Of a stretch of DNA of 7,743 nt, positions 1-5,704 are shown one piece after another. Position numbers and translations under genes: made by a program. Origin of the DNA: Methylococcales bacterium. GTDB taxonomy: Bacteria; Pseudomonadota; Gammaproteobacteria; Methylococcales; Methylomonadaceae. Where the stretch lies: assembly GCA_009692395.1 (NCBI GenBank), contig SHZG01000110.1, positions 1-7,743 of the forward strand, written 5' to 3'. The notes under the pieces are model-generated. The model made no database searches and had not been told where the DNA came from. It saw only the letters and a program-made list of their open reading frames with translations. The stretch's first letter is position 1, and each line of letters starts with the position of its first letter.

Positions 1-72
1 TGCATTGCGTCCTGACTTGCCAATCTGGTTACTTTTACAGAATGGACAGGTGATTTCTTGGTAGCAGCTCAT
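1..72 (-). CDS. IS1-family InsA-like zinc-ribbon transposase protein, N-terminal fragment
   Basis: On the minus strand an ATG at 72-70 opens 24 codons that run off the left edge. The translation begins MSCYQEITCPFCKSNQIGKS and continues GRNA. The CPFC knuckle followed by a Gly-Lys-x-Gly turn matches the start of the InsA zinc-ribbon/helix-turn-helix protein of IS1-family elements, which binds the element ends; the second CxxC would lie outside the window. The product is recognised from this motif and its position at the start of an ORF, not from a full-length match. The upstream sequence has only a weak ribosome binding site. The neighbouring EAL gene loses its 5' part just upstream of this ORF, as expected if the element landed in that gene. 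A different zinc-ribbon transposase family, such as IS1595, is possible but less likely. Confidence 0.72.
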   Translation of the reverse strand, partial: MSCYQEITCPFCKSNQIGKSGRNA

Positions 73-129
73 AAGGTCTTTTAGGTAAGTGTGATTTTAT
101 TCTGCCCGTGATTTTAATCTATCATCACA
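1..129 (-). mobile_element. Probable end of an IS1-like insertion sequence
   Basis: The stretch between the InsA-like start codon (72) and the first EAL-like codons (about 131) is noncoding and should contain the terminal repeat of the element. Read on the minus strand, it has TGTGATGATAG at 129-119, which resembles the GGTGATG start of IS1 ends. The 9-mer GTGATTTTA is repeated at 91-99 and 108-116. I place the boundary near 129 because EAL-like sequence begins right after it. The other end and the target duplication are outside the window, so the boundary is an inference. Confidence 0.4.
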
Positions 130-130
130 G

Positions 131-745
131 ATTTAACCCACTACCCAGGCTTGATTATGCCGCTGGGGCAATGGGTACTGGAACAAGCCTGTAGCCAACT
201 CAAGGCATGGGAAAATAATCCACTGGCGAGTTCATTGAACACTGGCGGTTAATGTCAGTGCGCGGCAATTTCATCAAGCGGATTTTGTTACACAAGTGCT
301 TCAAGTGCTACACCAAACGGGTATTAATCCCCATACACTTACTTTGGAACTCACCGAAAGATTGGTGTTAGACAATGTCAACGACACCATCACCAAAATT
401 CAAACCTTGCGTGGCATTGGCGTACATTTTTCGATGGATGATTTCGGTACAGGCTATTCATCGCTGTCCAGCTTGAAAAGACTACCGATTAACGAACTGA
501 AAATAGATCAAAGTTTTGTGCGTGACATTGCTATGGATAAAGATGATGCGGCTATCGTCCAAACCATTATTGCAATGGCGCGTAATTTAGGGCTAAAAGT
601 GTTTGCAGAAGGCGTGGAAACCGAAGAACAACGGGCATTTTTAAAGCAACACGGTTGTGCAAGTTATCAGGGCTATTTTTTCAGTAAGCCTGTGCCGTTG
701 GCTGTGTTTGAGGCTTTGTTAATAACGGATACGCATCGCCTTTGA
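131..745 (+). pseudogene. EAL-domain cyclic-di-GMP phosphodiesterase, 5'-truncated and frameshifted
   Basis: This is the C-terminal part of an EAL domain, the class that hydrolyses cyclic di-GMP to pGpG. Frame 1 (about 148-240) reads GLIMPLGQWVLEQACSQLKA and on to PLASSL, then stops at 250. Frame 2 picks up at about 239 with LAVNVSARQF and runs to the TGA at 743-745. The join is therefore a one-base shift at about 234-241, consistent with one extra base. Downstream motifs are well kept: LELTE, DDFGTGYSS, LKIDQSFV, EGVET and QGYFFSKPV. The first part of the domain, including the EAL signature itself and any N-terminal sensor or GGDEF domain, is missing; an IS1-like fragment sits there instead. 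A reading from the internal ATG at 296 gives 149 residues but lacks metal-binding parts of the barrel, so activity is unlikely. The gene ends 3 bp from the convergent hrcA. Confidence 0.85.
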
Positions 746-748
746 GTT

Positions 749-1789
749 TTAAAAAGACAGTTTTGGATTCAAGGCGACACTTAATAATTTTGCGGTAACA
801 TCGACAAAGGGAATGATTTTTTGGTACGCCATGCGTGTTGGGCCAATAACACCTAATACGCCGACGACTTCATCGCTGATTGAATAGGAAGAGGTGACTA
901 AACTGCATTGGTCAAAGGCGTGATAGCCTGATTCTTTGCCGATAAAAATCTGTACGCCATCGGCTTTCATGCAGTGATCCAGCAAGTGAATCACGCCTTG
1001 TTTTTCACTTAAAGCTTCAAATAAGGTTTTTAAATGCTCTCTATCCGCGAGTTCTGAAAAACACATTAAATTGGTTTCACCTGTTAAGACATAATCATCT
1101 TTTTCAGGGGGTTGACTAAATGCCAGTTGCGCCATGCTAATAGCATCAAGCATTCCTTGAGTCATGCGTTCTTGCGCGTCTTGCAGTTCTTTAAGAACGG
1201 CTTCACGCACTGTATCCAGACTACGCCCAGAATAAACAGCATTAAGATAATTCGCCGCTTGTTGTAATTCAGCGGCACTAAACACTTTAGCAGTATGAAT
1301 AATTTTGTTATGCACTTCCTGTTCATTGGTGACAAAAATCACTAGCACGCGGTTGTTGGATAACGGTAAAAATTCGATATGGCGCAAACACACGAGTTCG
1401 CGGCGTGGCAGTGTCACCACACCTACCATTTGGGTTAAATCAGCCAGTAACCGTGATGTTGCACCAATGACATCATGATTATCTTCGGCGGATAAACCTT
1501 CATGCAGGCGGTTTAAGTCGTCGGAATCTAAAGCTTTAACGGTCAATAAATTATCGACAAATAAGCGATAACCGCTCACAGTAGGGATGCGTCCTGCCGA
1601 GGTATGCGGCGAATGAATAAAGCCTTTATGCTCCAAATCCGCCATGACATTGCGAATGGTCGCGGGGCTTAAATTTGCCTCTTGCGCTAATACTTTTGAG
1701 CCAACTGGCTGACCGTCACTGATATAACGCTCAACCAGTGCTTTTAATAATTGTAGTGACCTGTCACTTAAAATTTGCGTATTGCTCAC
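749..1789 (-). CDS. hrcA: Heat-inducible transcription repressor HrcA
   Basis: HrcA represses chaperone genes (groESL, dnaK operons) by binding the CIRCE inverted repeat, with GroEL tuning its activity. The N-terminal winged helix is clear: LLKALVERYISDGQPVGSK, then LSPATIRNVMADLE and the wing HTSAGRIPTVSGYRLFVD, followed by the GAF-like dimerisation region and the C-terminal GVIGPTRMAY motif. I chose the GTG at 1789 as the start because AGAGG lies 5 nt upstream and the protein then begins MSNTQILSDRS, giving 346 residues, a usual family length. The frame also stays open to a TTG at 1807, which has no comparable ribosome binding site. The gene lies 54 bp downstream of ppa on the same strand and is probably read with it, rather than with grpE/dnaK as in many bacteria. 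No CIRCE element is visible in the window, so its targets are elsewhere. Confidence 0.95.
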   Translation of the reverse strand: MSNTQILSDRSLQLLKALVERYISDGQPVGSKVLAQEANLSPATIRNVMADLEHKGFIHSPHTSAGRIPTVSGYRLFVDNLLTVKALDSDDLNRLHEGLSAEDNHDVIGATSRLLADLTQMVGVVTLPRRELVCLRHIEFLPLSNNRVLVIFVTNEQEVHNKIIHTAKVFSAAELQQAANYLNAVYSGRSLDTVREAVLKELQDAQERMTQGMLDAISMAQLAFSQPPEKDDYVLTGETNLMCFSELADREHLKTLFEALSEKQGVIHLLDHCMKADGVQIFIGKESGYHAFDQCSLVTSSYSISDEVVGVLGVIGPTRMAYQKIIPFVDVTAKLLSVALNPKLSF

Positions 1790-1817
1790 ATTAACCTCTA
1801 ACACCAAAAATCAATAA

Positions 1818-1834
1818 GGTACGCATTGCGTACC
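1818..1834. repeat. Perfect 8-bp palindrome (GGTACGCA-T-TGCGTACC) between ppa and hrcA
   Basis: Two perfect 8-base arms flank a single central T at 1826. It fills half of the short gap between the ppa stop and the hrcA start. GTAGGGTACGCA-type palindromes are familiar to me as dispersed repeats in several gammaproteobacterial and cyanobacterial genomes, but I see only this one copy here. There is no U-run after it, so it is not a standard terminator. It could form an RNA hairpin in the ppa-hrcA message and alter stability or coupling. Confidence 0.6.
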
Positions 1835-1843
1835 CTACACACA

Positions 1844-2392
1844 TTAAAACGCGGGTTTATGCTCTAAGGCATCATAACGCGCAATGCTGGACACTATTTC
1901 TTCGCAGGCTTCATCTATACCAAACCAACCTTCAATTTTCACCCATTTACCGTCTTCTAAGTCTTTATAATGCTGAAAGAAATGGGCAATTTTAGTGAGG
2001 CGATTTTCTGAGACATCTTGATAGCTTTTGATGCGATCATAAGCCGAAGTCAGTTTTCTGACTGGCACGGCTAATACCTTATTATCAACGCCTGCTTCAT
2101 CAATCATTTTCAAAATACCAATAGGATGACACCGCACCACACAACCGCCTAATACAGGATCTGGAGTCATCACTAACACCTCCACAGGATCACCATCACC
2201 CGACAGGCTATGCGGAATATAACCGTAATTGGTTGGGTATTACATCGCTGTCCCCATAAAACGATCCACCGTCAACGCGCCTGTTTCTTTATCCATTTCA
2301 TATTTAACAGGATTACTGTAAGCGGGTATTTCAATAACAACATTAATATCCATTGGCACGTCTATTCCAGACGAAACTCGTATTTGTGACAT
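1844..2392 (-). pseudogene. ppa: Inorganic pyrophosphatase (family I), interrupted by an in-frame TAA
   Basis: Soluble family I pyrophosphatase hydrolyses PPi to phosphate in the cytoplasm. Starting at the ATG at 2392 (AAAGAG 6 nt upstream), the frame reads MSQIRVSSGIDVPMDINVVI, then EIPAYSNPVKYEMDKETGAL and VDRFMGTAM. It meets TAA at 2242-2240 where the family has an aromatic residue before YP. Without any shift it continues YPTNYGYIPHSLSGDGDP, then VEVLVMTPDP, DEAGVDNKV, KIAHFFQHYKDLEDGKWVKI and EGW, to a TAA at 1846-1844. The whole frame is 182 codons plus stop, close to E. coli Ppa (176 aa). The metal- and phosphate-binding positions (E, K, E, R of the first part; D-G-D-P; DEAG; HYKD) are all present, so the lesion is recent, a sequencing error, or read through. 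TAA also ends hrcA and this gene itself, so code reassignment is not supported. A restart at the ATG at 2185 would give a 113-residue fragment without the N-terminal active-site residues. Confidence 0.9.
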
Positions 2393-2413
2393 AACAGACT
2401 CTTTAGTGAATGA

Positions 2414-2431
2414 TAGAATAGTGGCATTATA
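2414..2431 (-). promoter_or_regulatory. Extended -10 promoter for ppa(-hrcA)
   Basis: On the minus strand a perfect TATAAT (2431-2426) is preceded by TGC, forming an extended -10 element TGCTATAAT. No good -35 hexamer sits 16-18 bp upstream, which is typical of extended -10 promoters. The predicted start near 2419 gives a leader of roughly 27 nt before the ATG at 2392, enough to hold the AAAGAG ribosome binding site. The same 77-bp divergent region must also drive the DUF2797 gene. TAGAAT at 2414-2419 on the plus strand is a weaker -10 candidate for that gene. Confidence 0.6.
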
Positions 2432-2469
2432 GCAGTTGTTAGTCACCTGACCTGAGAGGAATGCCCACT

Positions 2470-3288
2470 ATGCAAGGATTCATCGAAAAAATGCGCACCC
2501 AACTGAGCGAACCTGTTCAGTATCAATTACTATTAAATGATGACAGCATCGACTTAAATACCCACCTAGGCAAACATATCACCCTCCGATTTACGGGTAA
2601 TATCGCTTGCGTGCATTGTCACAAAGCCATTAAAAAAACCTACAATCAAGGCTATTGCTACCCGTGTTTCATTAAATTAGCCCAATGCGATTTGTGCATT
2701 ATGAAGCCTGAAACCTGTCACTATCACTTAGGTACTTGTCGAGAACCGGCATGGGGCGACAGTTTCTGTTTTCAACCGCATATTGTTTATTTGGCTAATT
2801 CCAGCGGCATTAAAGTGGGTATTACGCGGCAAACGCAAACCCCGACTCGTTGGATAGATCAAGGCGCGGTGCAGGCGTTACCGATTGTCAACGTTAGCTC
2901 ACGTTATCTCGCGGGGTTGATTGAAGTGGTATTGGCAAAACACGTTAGCGATAAAACAAATTGGCAAAAAATGCTTAAAAGCCAGTCGCCGTCGATTGAT
3001 TTAATCGCGCAACGTGATGTATTACTGACAGAATGTGAAGTGGAATTAGCGCGCATTTATCAACAATTTTCACCCAACTCAGTTGAATTATTAGCCGATG
3101 CGCAAGTTGTTGATATAGAATTTCCGATAAACCATTACCCCGATAAAATAAAATCCTTTAATTTTGACCAACACGCCGAAGTCTCAGGTGTTTTACAAGG
3201 CATAAAAGGACAGTATTTATTACTGAATACGGGCGTGATTAATATCCGCAAATTTACAGGCTATGAACTGGAATTTTTGGTGCAGTAA
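2470..3288 (+). CDS. DUF2797 family protein with Cys-rich zinc-binding part and GIY-YIG-like core
   Basis: The protein matches the DUF2797 family by its start (MQGFIEKMRTQLSEP) and its Cys-rich first half; its function is not established. Numbered from the start used here, it has CxxC pairs at C47/C50, C63/C66 and C73/C76, plus C83, C90 and C100, which look like structural zinc or metal sites. After these comes HIVYLANSSGIKVGITR (about 104-120), then TRW at 126-128 and an acidic GLIE at 149-152. The order Y, K-[VI]-G, R, E resembles a GIY-YIG nuclease core, so a nucleic-acid role is possible; that is inference. I start at the ATG at 2470 (272 aa) because GAGAGGA ends 9 nt upstream; the ATG at 2461 directly abuts that sequence. 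The gene is divergent from ppa, and its stop is 9 bp from the end of the convergent CPBP gene. Confidence 0.85.
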   Translation: MQGFIEKMRTQLSEPVQYQLLLNDDSIDLNTHLGKHITLRFTGNIACVHCHKAIKKTYNQGYCYPCFIKLAQCDLCIMKPETCHYHLGTCREPAWGDSFCFQPHIVYLANSSGIKVGITRQTQTPTRWIDQGAVQALPIVNVSSRYLAGLIEVVLAKHVSDKTNWQKMLKSQSPSIDLIAQRDVLLTECEVELARIYQQFSPNSVELLADAQVVDIEFPINHYPDKIKSFNFDQHAEVSGVLQGIKGQYLLLNTGVINIRKFTGYELEFLVQ

Positions 3289-3297
3289 CAAACTAAA

Positions 3298-4233
3298 CTA
3301 CGCCGCTTTATTCATATACTGATAAATAAAATACCTAGCTATTTCCAACAATAGCCAGCCTGTGACTAACGGGCCAATAATACCGTCATAACTGCCGACC
3401 AGATAGATATAGTCAGACCATAAATTGGTATCAAACAGGCTTTTACTCATTTTTATTTGCCACACCCAGCAGGCATGACAACCGATACATAAACCTAAAC
3501 TATTTTTCACCTGCGTTCTGACAATCCCTAAAAAAATACCCACCATCATCAACGACAGAAACGATGAAAACATCGTCGGATTAAATACATTAATAAACGC
3601 GCCTTTCAATAATTTAAAGCCCGTTAAGAACTGCACATCTTGCGCGGCGATGACGACATTGTTATCCATGAAATGCAGGGCAGCGTAATAAACTGCACTG
3701 ATTACAATCGCTAACGCCACGGGGATTTTCCGACTCAAGCCCGTCAACAGTATGCCGCGAAATAATGGCTCTTCAATCAGGGAAATAATTAATGCCAGTA
3801 ATAAGGTGAAGCCCAGTTTCCCCAACACCAAACCGAGCGTCCATACTTTAGTGGCATCAAAGACATTAATTTTCAGCACATATAACACGATAAACATCGG
3901 TAATAGCGTTAATAAGCCTAAGCCTAAACCTTGCAATAATTGCTTGAAAAATACAGGACGTGATGCAAAACCAAGCTGCTCTCTATCAATAGCCAGTAGT
4001 TTCATCGCAGGGAAAATGCTAAAAATCAACAATATCTGCGTCGATTTACTAATCATTTTTTGAAATGGGACAACGTCACCGATGCCTTTAATAATAAAAA
4101 AAGCCAGAATGCAGGACAAACAAATAGCGGTAAACAACACCGCTAACGGGACGAGTGCGTAAAAAATAACGCGTAAACTTTGTATTAACGCGGCGGCGGT
4201 TTTTACGGCTAATTTATTAAAGTCCAAAATCAC
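3298..4233 (-). CDS. CPBP-family (CAAX/Abi-like) intramembrane metalloprotease
   Basis: This is a 311-residue integral membrane protein with about eight hydrophobic segments (roughly 22-50, 63-80, 100-120, 133-153, 170-187, 222-238, 241-258 and 283-305). The CPBP signature is visible: motif 1 is EEPLFRG at 154-160 (Glu-Glu-x3-Arg), motif 2 is ALHF with H187, and motif 3 contributes H253 in GLCIGCHACW. These residues coordinate the catalytic zinc in Rce1-like proteases. Bacterial members process peptides or take part in bacteriocin immunity and envelope functions; the substrate here is unknown. The best start is the GTG at 4233, which overlaps the end of rsmE by 17 nt, so translational coupling is likely. 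No clear independent ribosome binding site is seen, and a TTG at 4227 is an alternative. It converges on the DUF2797 gene, with a 9-bp gap and no obvious terminator. Confidence 0.85.
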   Translation of the reverse strand: MILDFNKLAVKTAAALIQSLRVIFYALVPLAVLFTAICLSCILAFFIIKGIGDVVPFQKMISKSTQILLIFSIFPAMKLLAIDREQLGFASRPVFFKQLLQGLGLGLLTLLPMFIVLYVLKINVFDATKVWTLGLVLGKLGFTLLLALIISLIEEPLFRGILLTGLSRKIPVALAIVISAVYYAALHFMDNNVVIAAQDVQFLTGFKLLKGAFINVFNPTMFSSFLSLMMVGIFLGIVRTQVKNSLGLCIGCHACWVWQIKMSKSLFDTNLWSDYIYLVGSYDGIIGPLVTGWLLLEIARYFIYQYMNKAA

Positions 4234-4948
4234 CCCACAACATCTGCACTGCTGCTAACGCCGCTAATGATGCGGTTTCAGTGCGTAAAATACGACTGCC
4301 TAAACGCACAGGAATAAAACCTGCTTGCGTCGCCATGTCGCGCTCAGTGTTAGAAAAACCACCCTCAGGCCCCGCTAATAAAGTGACCTGCATAGCGATG
4401 GGTTTTAACGTTGCCAACGTCGTGTCGGCATACGGATCAAGCAACACTTTTAAACCCCGCTGATGATTCAGCCACTCGGATAACTGGGTTATTTCAGTAA
4501 AATCAGGCGGCAATGTTCGACCACTTTGTTCAGCCGCGTGCTGGGCGATTTTTTGCCAATGCGTTAAGCGTTGGGATTTTTTCTCGTCTTTAAACTGCAC
4601 TACACAGCGTTCTGTTAATAAGGGTGTAAGGTGGTTCACGCCCAGTTCAACGGATTTCTGCACTGAAAAATCCATTCTATCGCCGCGTGAAATACCCAAA
4701 CCCAGCGTAATGTGTAGCGGCGATTCCACGCTACGGTCATGCCATTGCTCTGGCACAATACGCACAGCTTTTCGGCTTACTTCCAGCACAATGCTAAGAT
4801 ATTCGCCGCCTTGTCCATTGAATAAAATAATTTTCGCGTCTTTTTTCAGGCGCAACACACTACGCACATAATGCGCGTTATCATCATCGAGTTCGATGGC
4901 TTGGTTTATAGTGAGGGGAATGGGGGTGTAGAGTCTAGAGATTCGCAT
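4217..4948 (-). CDS. rsmE: 16S rRNA (uracil1498-N3)-methyltransferase RsmE
   Basis: RsmE methylates N3 of U1498 in 16S rRNA within the assembled 30S subunit, using S-adenosylmethionine. The 243-residue length is normal for the family. The N-terminal PUA-like domain (about 1-70) includes HYVRSVLRLKKD. The SPOUT domain with its trefoil knot carries SRGDRMDFSVQKSVELGV at 88-105, LLAGPEGGFS at 190-199 and LGSRILRTETA at 216-226, the last two being the cofactor-binding loops. The ATG at 4948 has AAGGA 5 nt upstream. The stop overlaps the start of the CPBP gene. In Pseudomonas aeruginosa rsmE lies next to bioA, as I recall; here a toxin-antitoxin module sits between the two. The frame on the opposite strand at 4281-4463 is a shadow of this gene. 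Confidence 0.97.
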   Translation of the reverse strand: MRISRLYTPIPLTINQAIELDDDNAHYVRSVLRLKKDAKIILFNGQGGEYLSIVLEVSRKAVRIVPEQWHDRSVESPLHITLGLGISRGDRMDFSVQKSVELGVNHLTPLLTERCVVQFKDEKKSQRLTHWQKIAQHAAEQSGRTLPPDFTEITQLSEWLNHQRGLKVLLDPYADTTLATLKPIAMQVTLLAGPEGGFSNTERDMATQAGFIPVRLGSRILRTETASLAALAAVQMLWGDFGL

Positions 4949-4972
4949 GGTTATCCTTTGTGTTTTTACCTA

Positions 4973-5017
4973 GTTCTCACGCGCGGCGGTCTGTTACTCA
5001 ACGCAGAGCGTGGGAAC
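4973..5017. repeat. Imperfect inverted repeat (GTTCTCACGC ... GCGTGGGAAC)
   Basis: Ten-base arms at 4973-4982 and 5008-5017 pair with one G-T wobble around a 25-base middle. That middle contains part of a second short palindrome, ACGC-AGA-GCGT (5001-5011). CTCGTTCCCACGCTCTGCGT-type sequences are known to me as dispersed elements in gammaproteobacterial and cyanobacterial genomes; only one copy is in this window. It lies between the toxin stop (5036) and the rsmE start. In the minus-strand message it could act as a 3' hairpin for the toxin transcript, but it has no U-run beyond the stem. Confidence 0.5.
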
Positions 5018-5035
5018 GAGAAAAATGCCTGCCGA

Positions 5036-5506
5036 TTATATCTCTAACTCTGCATGATAGTTTGTTAGTGTGGTATATCGATATTTGTTACTGTTTAGAA
5101 TATTTTTATCAGCAACGCTAACTGCTTGTCTATAACGCTCAACATATTTTTCAAACTTAGCCGTTACAAAATGTTCTTTATCGAGTAGCTTTTTATGTTC
5201 TGCGTCGGGGATTTTAAAATCCTCGTTTGAAATATAACTTTCTTGCACAATTAAAACCGCTTTGGAATAATCCAAACCCTTCCCTTTGATGTCTTGTTCA
5301 GAGCTTCGGACGGTGATATACGCTTCACCGTATTTGATATTTGTTCTTAAGGGAATGGCGAATTTTAATCCTTTAAAATCAATCACAACAACGCCATACC
5401 CGCGTATCTTCCCTACTTCCCAGTTTCCATACTTATCTTTATCTAACACTTCAATCAAATGAGTATTGTCTTCATAAAAGGAACTATCTAACTTTTTTAA
5501 TTGCAT
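5036..5506 (-). CDS. tenpN: Type III toxin, ToxN/AbiQ superfamily endoribonuclease, TenpN-like
   Basis: Type III toxins are sequence-specific endoribonucleases that cut cellular mRNA and their own antitoxin precursor, and are held inactive by a repeat RNA. The 156-residue protein starts with MQLKKLDSSFYEDNTHLIEV. It contains RGYGVVVIDFKGLKFAIPLR (35-54) followed by TNIK. This corresponds to the hydrophobic strand pair and PLTSPKK turn of ToxN, whose Thr/Ser/Lys residues form the active site; T55 and K58 are the likely counterparts here. KGKGLDYSKAVLI (74-86), FEKYVERYRQAV (118-129) and YRYTTLTNYH (142-151) agree with my memory of TenpN more than of ToxN or CptN. The ATG at 5506 has AGGGA 9 nt upstream. 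The family call rests strongly on context: a promoter, a tandem-repeat array and a terminator lie directly upstream. The gene is about 35% GC by hand count, clearly below bioA, suggesting transfer. Family (TenpN versus ToxN/CptN) is less certain than superfamily. Confidence 0.88.
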   Translation of the reverse strand: MQLKKLDSSFYEDNTHLIEVLDKDKYGNWEVGKIRGYGVVVIDFKGLKFAIPLRTNIKYGEAYITVRSSEQDIKGKGLDYSKAVLIVQESYISNEDFKIPDAEHKKLLDKEHFVTAKFEKYVERYRQAVSVADKNILNSNKYRYTTLTNYHAELEI

Positions 5507-5526
5507 TTTTCTTTTCCCTATAAACG

Positions 5527-5550
5527 AAAAAACCCCCTTGCGGAGGTTTT
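5527..5550 (-). terminator. Intrinsic terminator between antitoxin repeats and toxin gene
   Basis: Read on the minus strand, AAAACCTCC (5550-5542), a GCAA loop and GGGGGTTTT form a 9-bp stem with one G-U pair, and the T-run extends to six bases. It starts 11 nt after the last repeat and ends about 20 nt before the toxin ATG. This is the standard position in type III toxin-antitoxin loci, where it makes antitoxin RNA more abundant than toxin message by letting only part of transcription through. Confidence 0.9.
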
Positions 5551-5560
5551 ACGGCAGTCA

Positions 5561-5666
5561 ATTCTGTTTGAATCTTTCTGTGATTAACGTGGGGCGATTC
5601 TACCGCCACAAACATTCTATTTGGATATTTCTGTGATTAACGTGGGGCTACCCTACCTCCACAAAC
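5561..5666 (-). repeat. Tandem direct repeat, 2 x 53 bp, 46/53 identical
   Basis: The plus-strand copies are 5561-5613 and 5614-5666, directly adjacent with no spacer. I count 7 mismatches in 53. The central 21 positions (copy positions 15-35, containing CTGTGATTAACGTGGGG) and the last eight bases are identical. Sequence on either side of the array does not extend the repeat, so there are two full units and no clear partial third. Confidence 0.95.
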
Positions 5667-5669
5667 TGC
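5561..5669 (-). ncRNA. tenpI: Type III antitoxin RNA precursor (TenpI/ToxI-like), two 53-nt repeats
   Basis: The transcript predicted from the upstream promoter starts at about 5669-5667 and runs through two adjacent direct repeats, 5666-5614 and 5613-5561, then the terminator. By analogy with ToxI and TenpI, the toxin cuts this precursor into single-repeat RNAs that wrap around and inhibit it. Each unit begins GUUUGUGG and ends AGAAU in RNA sense. A stem GUGG/CCAC (unit positions 5-8 with 22-25), extended by GG/CC (10-11 with 20-21), can be drawn. CACA further downstream could instead pair with UGUG, so a pseudoknot is plausible but was not folded. The array has only two units and a rather long unit compared with the 36-nt ToxI repeat. 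Confidence 0.85.
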
Positions 5670-5675
5670 GATATT

Positions 5676-5704
5676 AGTTTAACTTTCTCCATCTACAGTG
5701 TCAA
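5676..5704 (-). promoter_or_regulatory. Sigma-70 promoter of the toxin-antitoxin locus
   Basis: On the minus strand a perfect TTGACA (5704-5699) is followed by a 17-bp spacer and TAAACT (5681-5676), which has 4 of 6 consensus bases. The expected start about 7 nt downstream (near 5669) falls right at the first repeat (5666), as expected if the array is the start of the transcript. The -35 lies 10 bp after the bioA stop. No terminator is seen between them, so read-through from bioA into the array is possible. Confidence 0.8.

Noticed and set aside
746..775. Bidirectional terminator between the EAL gene and hrcA
   Set aside because: TTTTAAAAAGACAG is AT-rich, but I could not draw a stem of more than a few pairs.
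1790..1807. TTG at 1807 as the hrcA start
   Set aside because: The GTG at 1789 has AGAGG at 5-nt spacing and gives a family-like N-terminus; the TTG has no such site.
1844..2185. Separate gene starting at the ATG at 2185
   Set aside because: It is the C-terminal part of ppa in the same frame as the upstream part. No ribosome binding site was noted, and the fragment would lack half of the active site.
2393..2469. CIRCE operator in the ppa/DUF2797 divergent region
   Set aside because: Neither TTAGCACTC nor GAGTGCTAA is present here or elsewhere that I could find in the window.
3752..4063. Plus-strand open frame of 103 codons
   Set aside because: It lies wholly inside the CPBP protease gene on the opposite strand. 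Its translation is a low-complexity mix rich in Asn, Lys and Pro, with no recognisable domain.
4281..4463. Plus-strand open frame of 60 codons
   Set aside because: It is antisense to the conserved SPOUT region of rsmE, and no family match is evident.
5561..5666. Minimal CRISPR array
   Set aside because: The two 53-bp repeats are directly adjacent with no spacers, and no cas genes are nearby. The promoter, terminator and toxin context explain them as a type III antitoxin.
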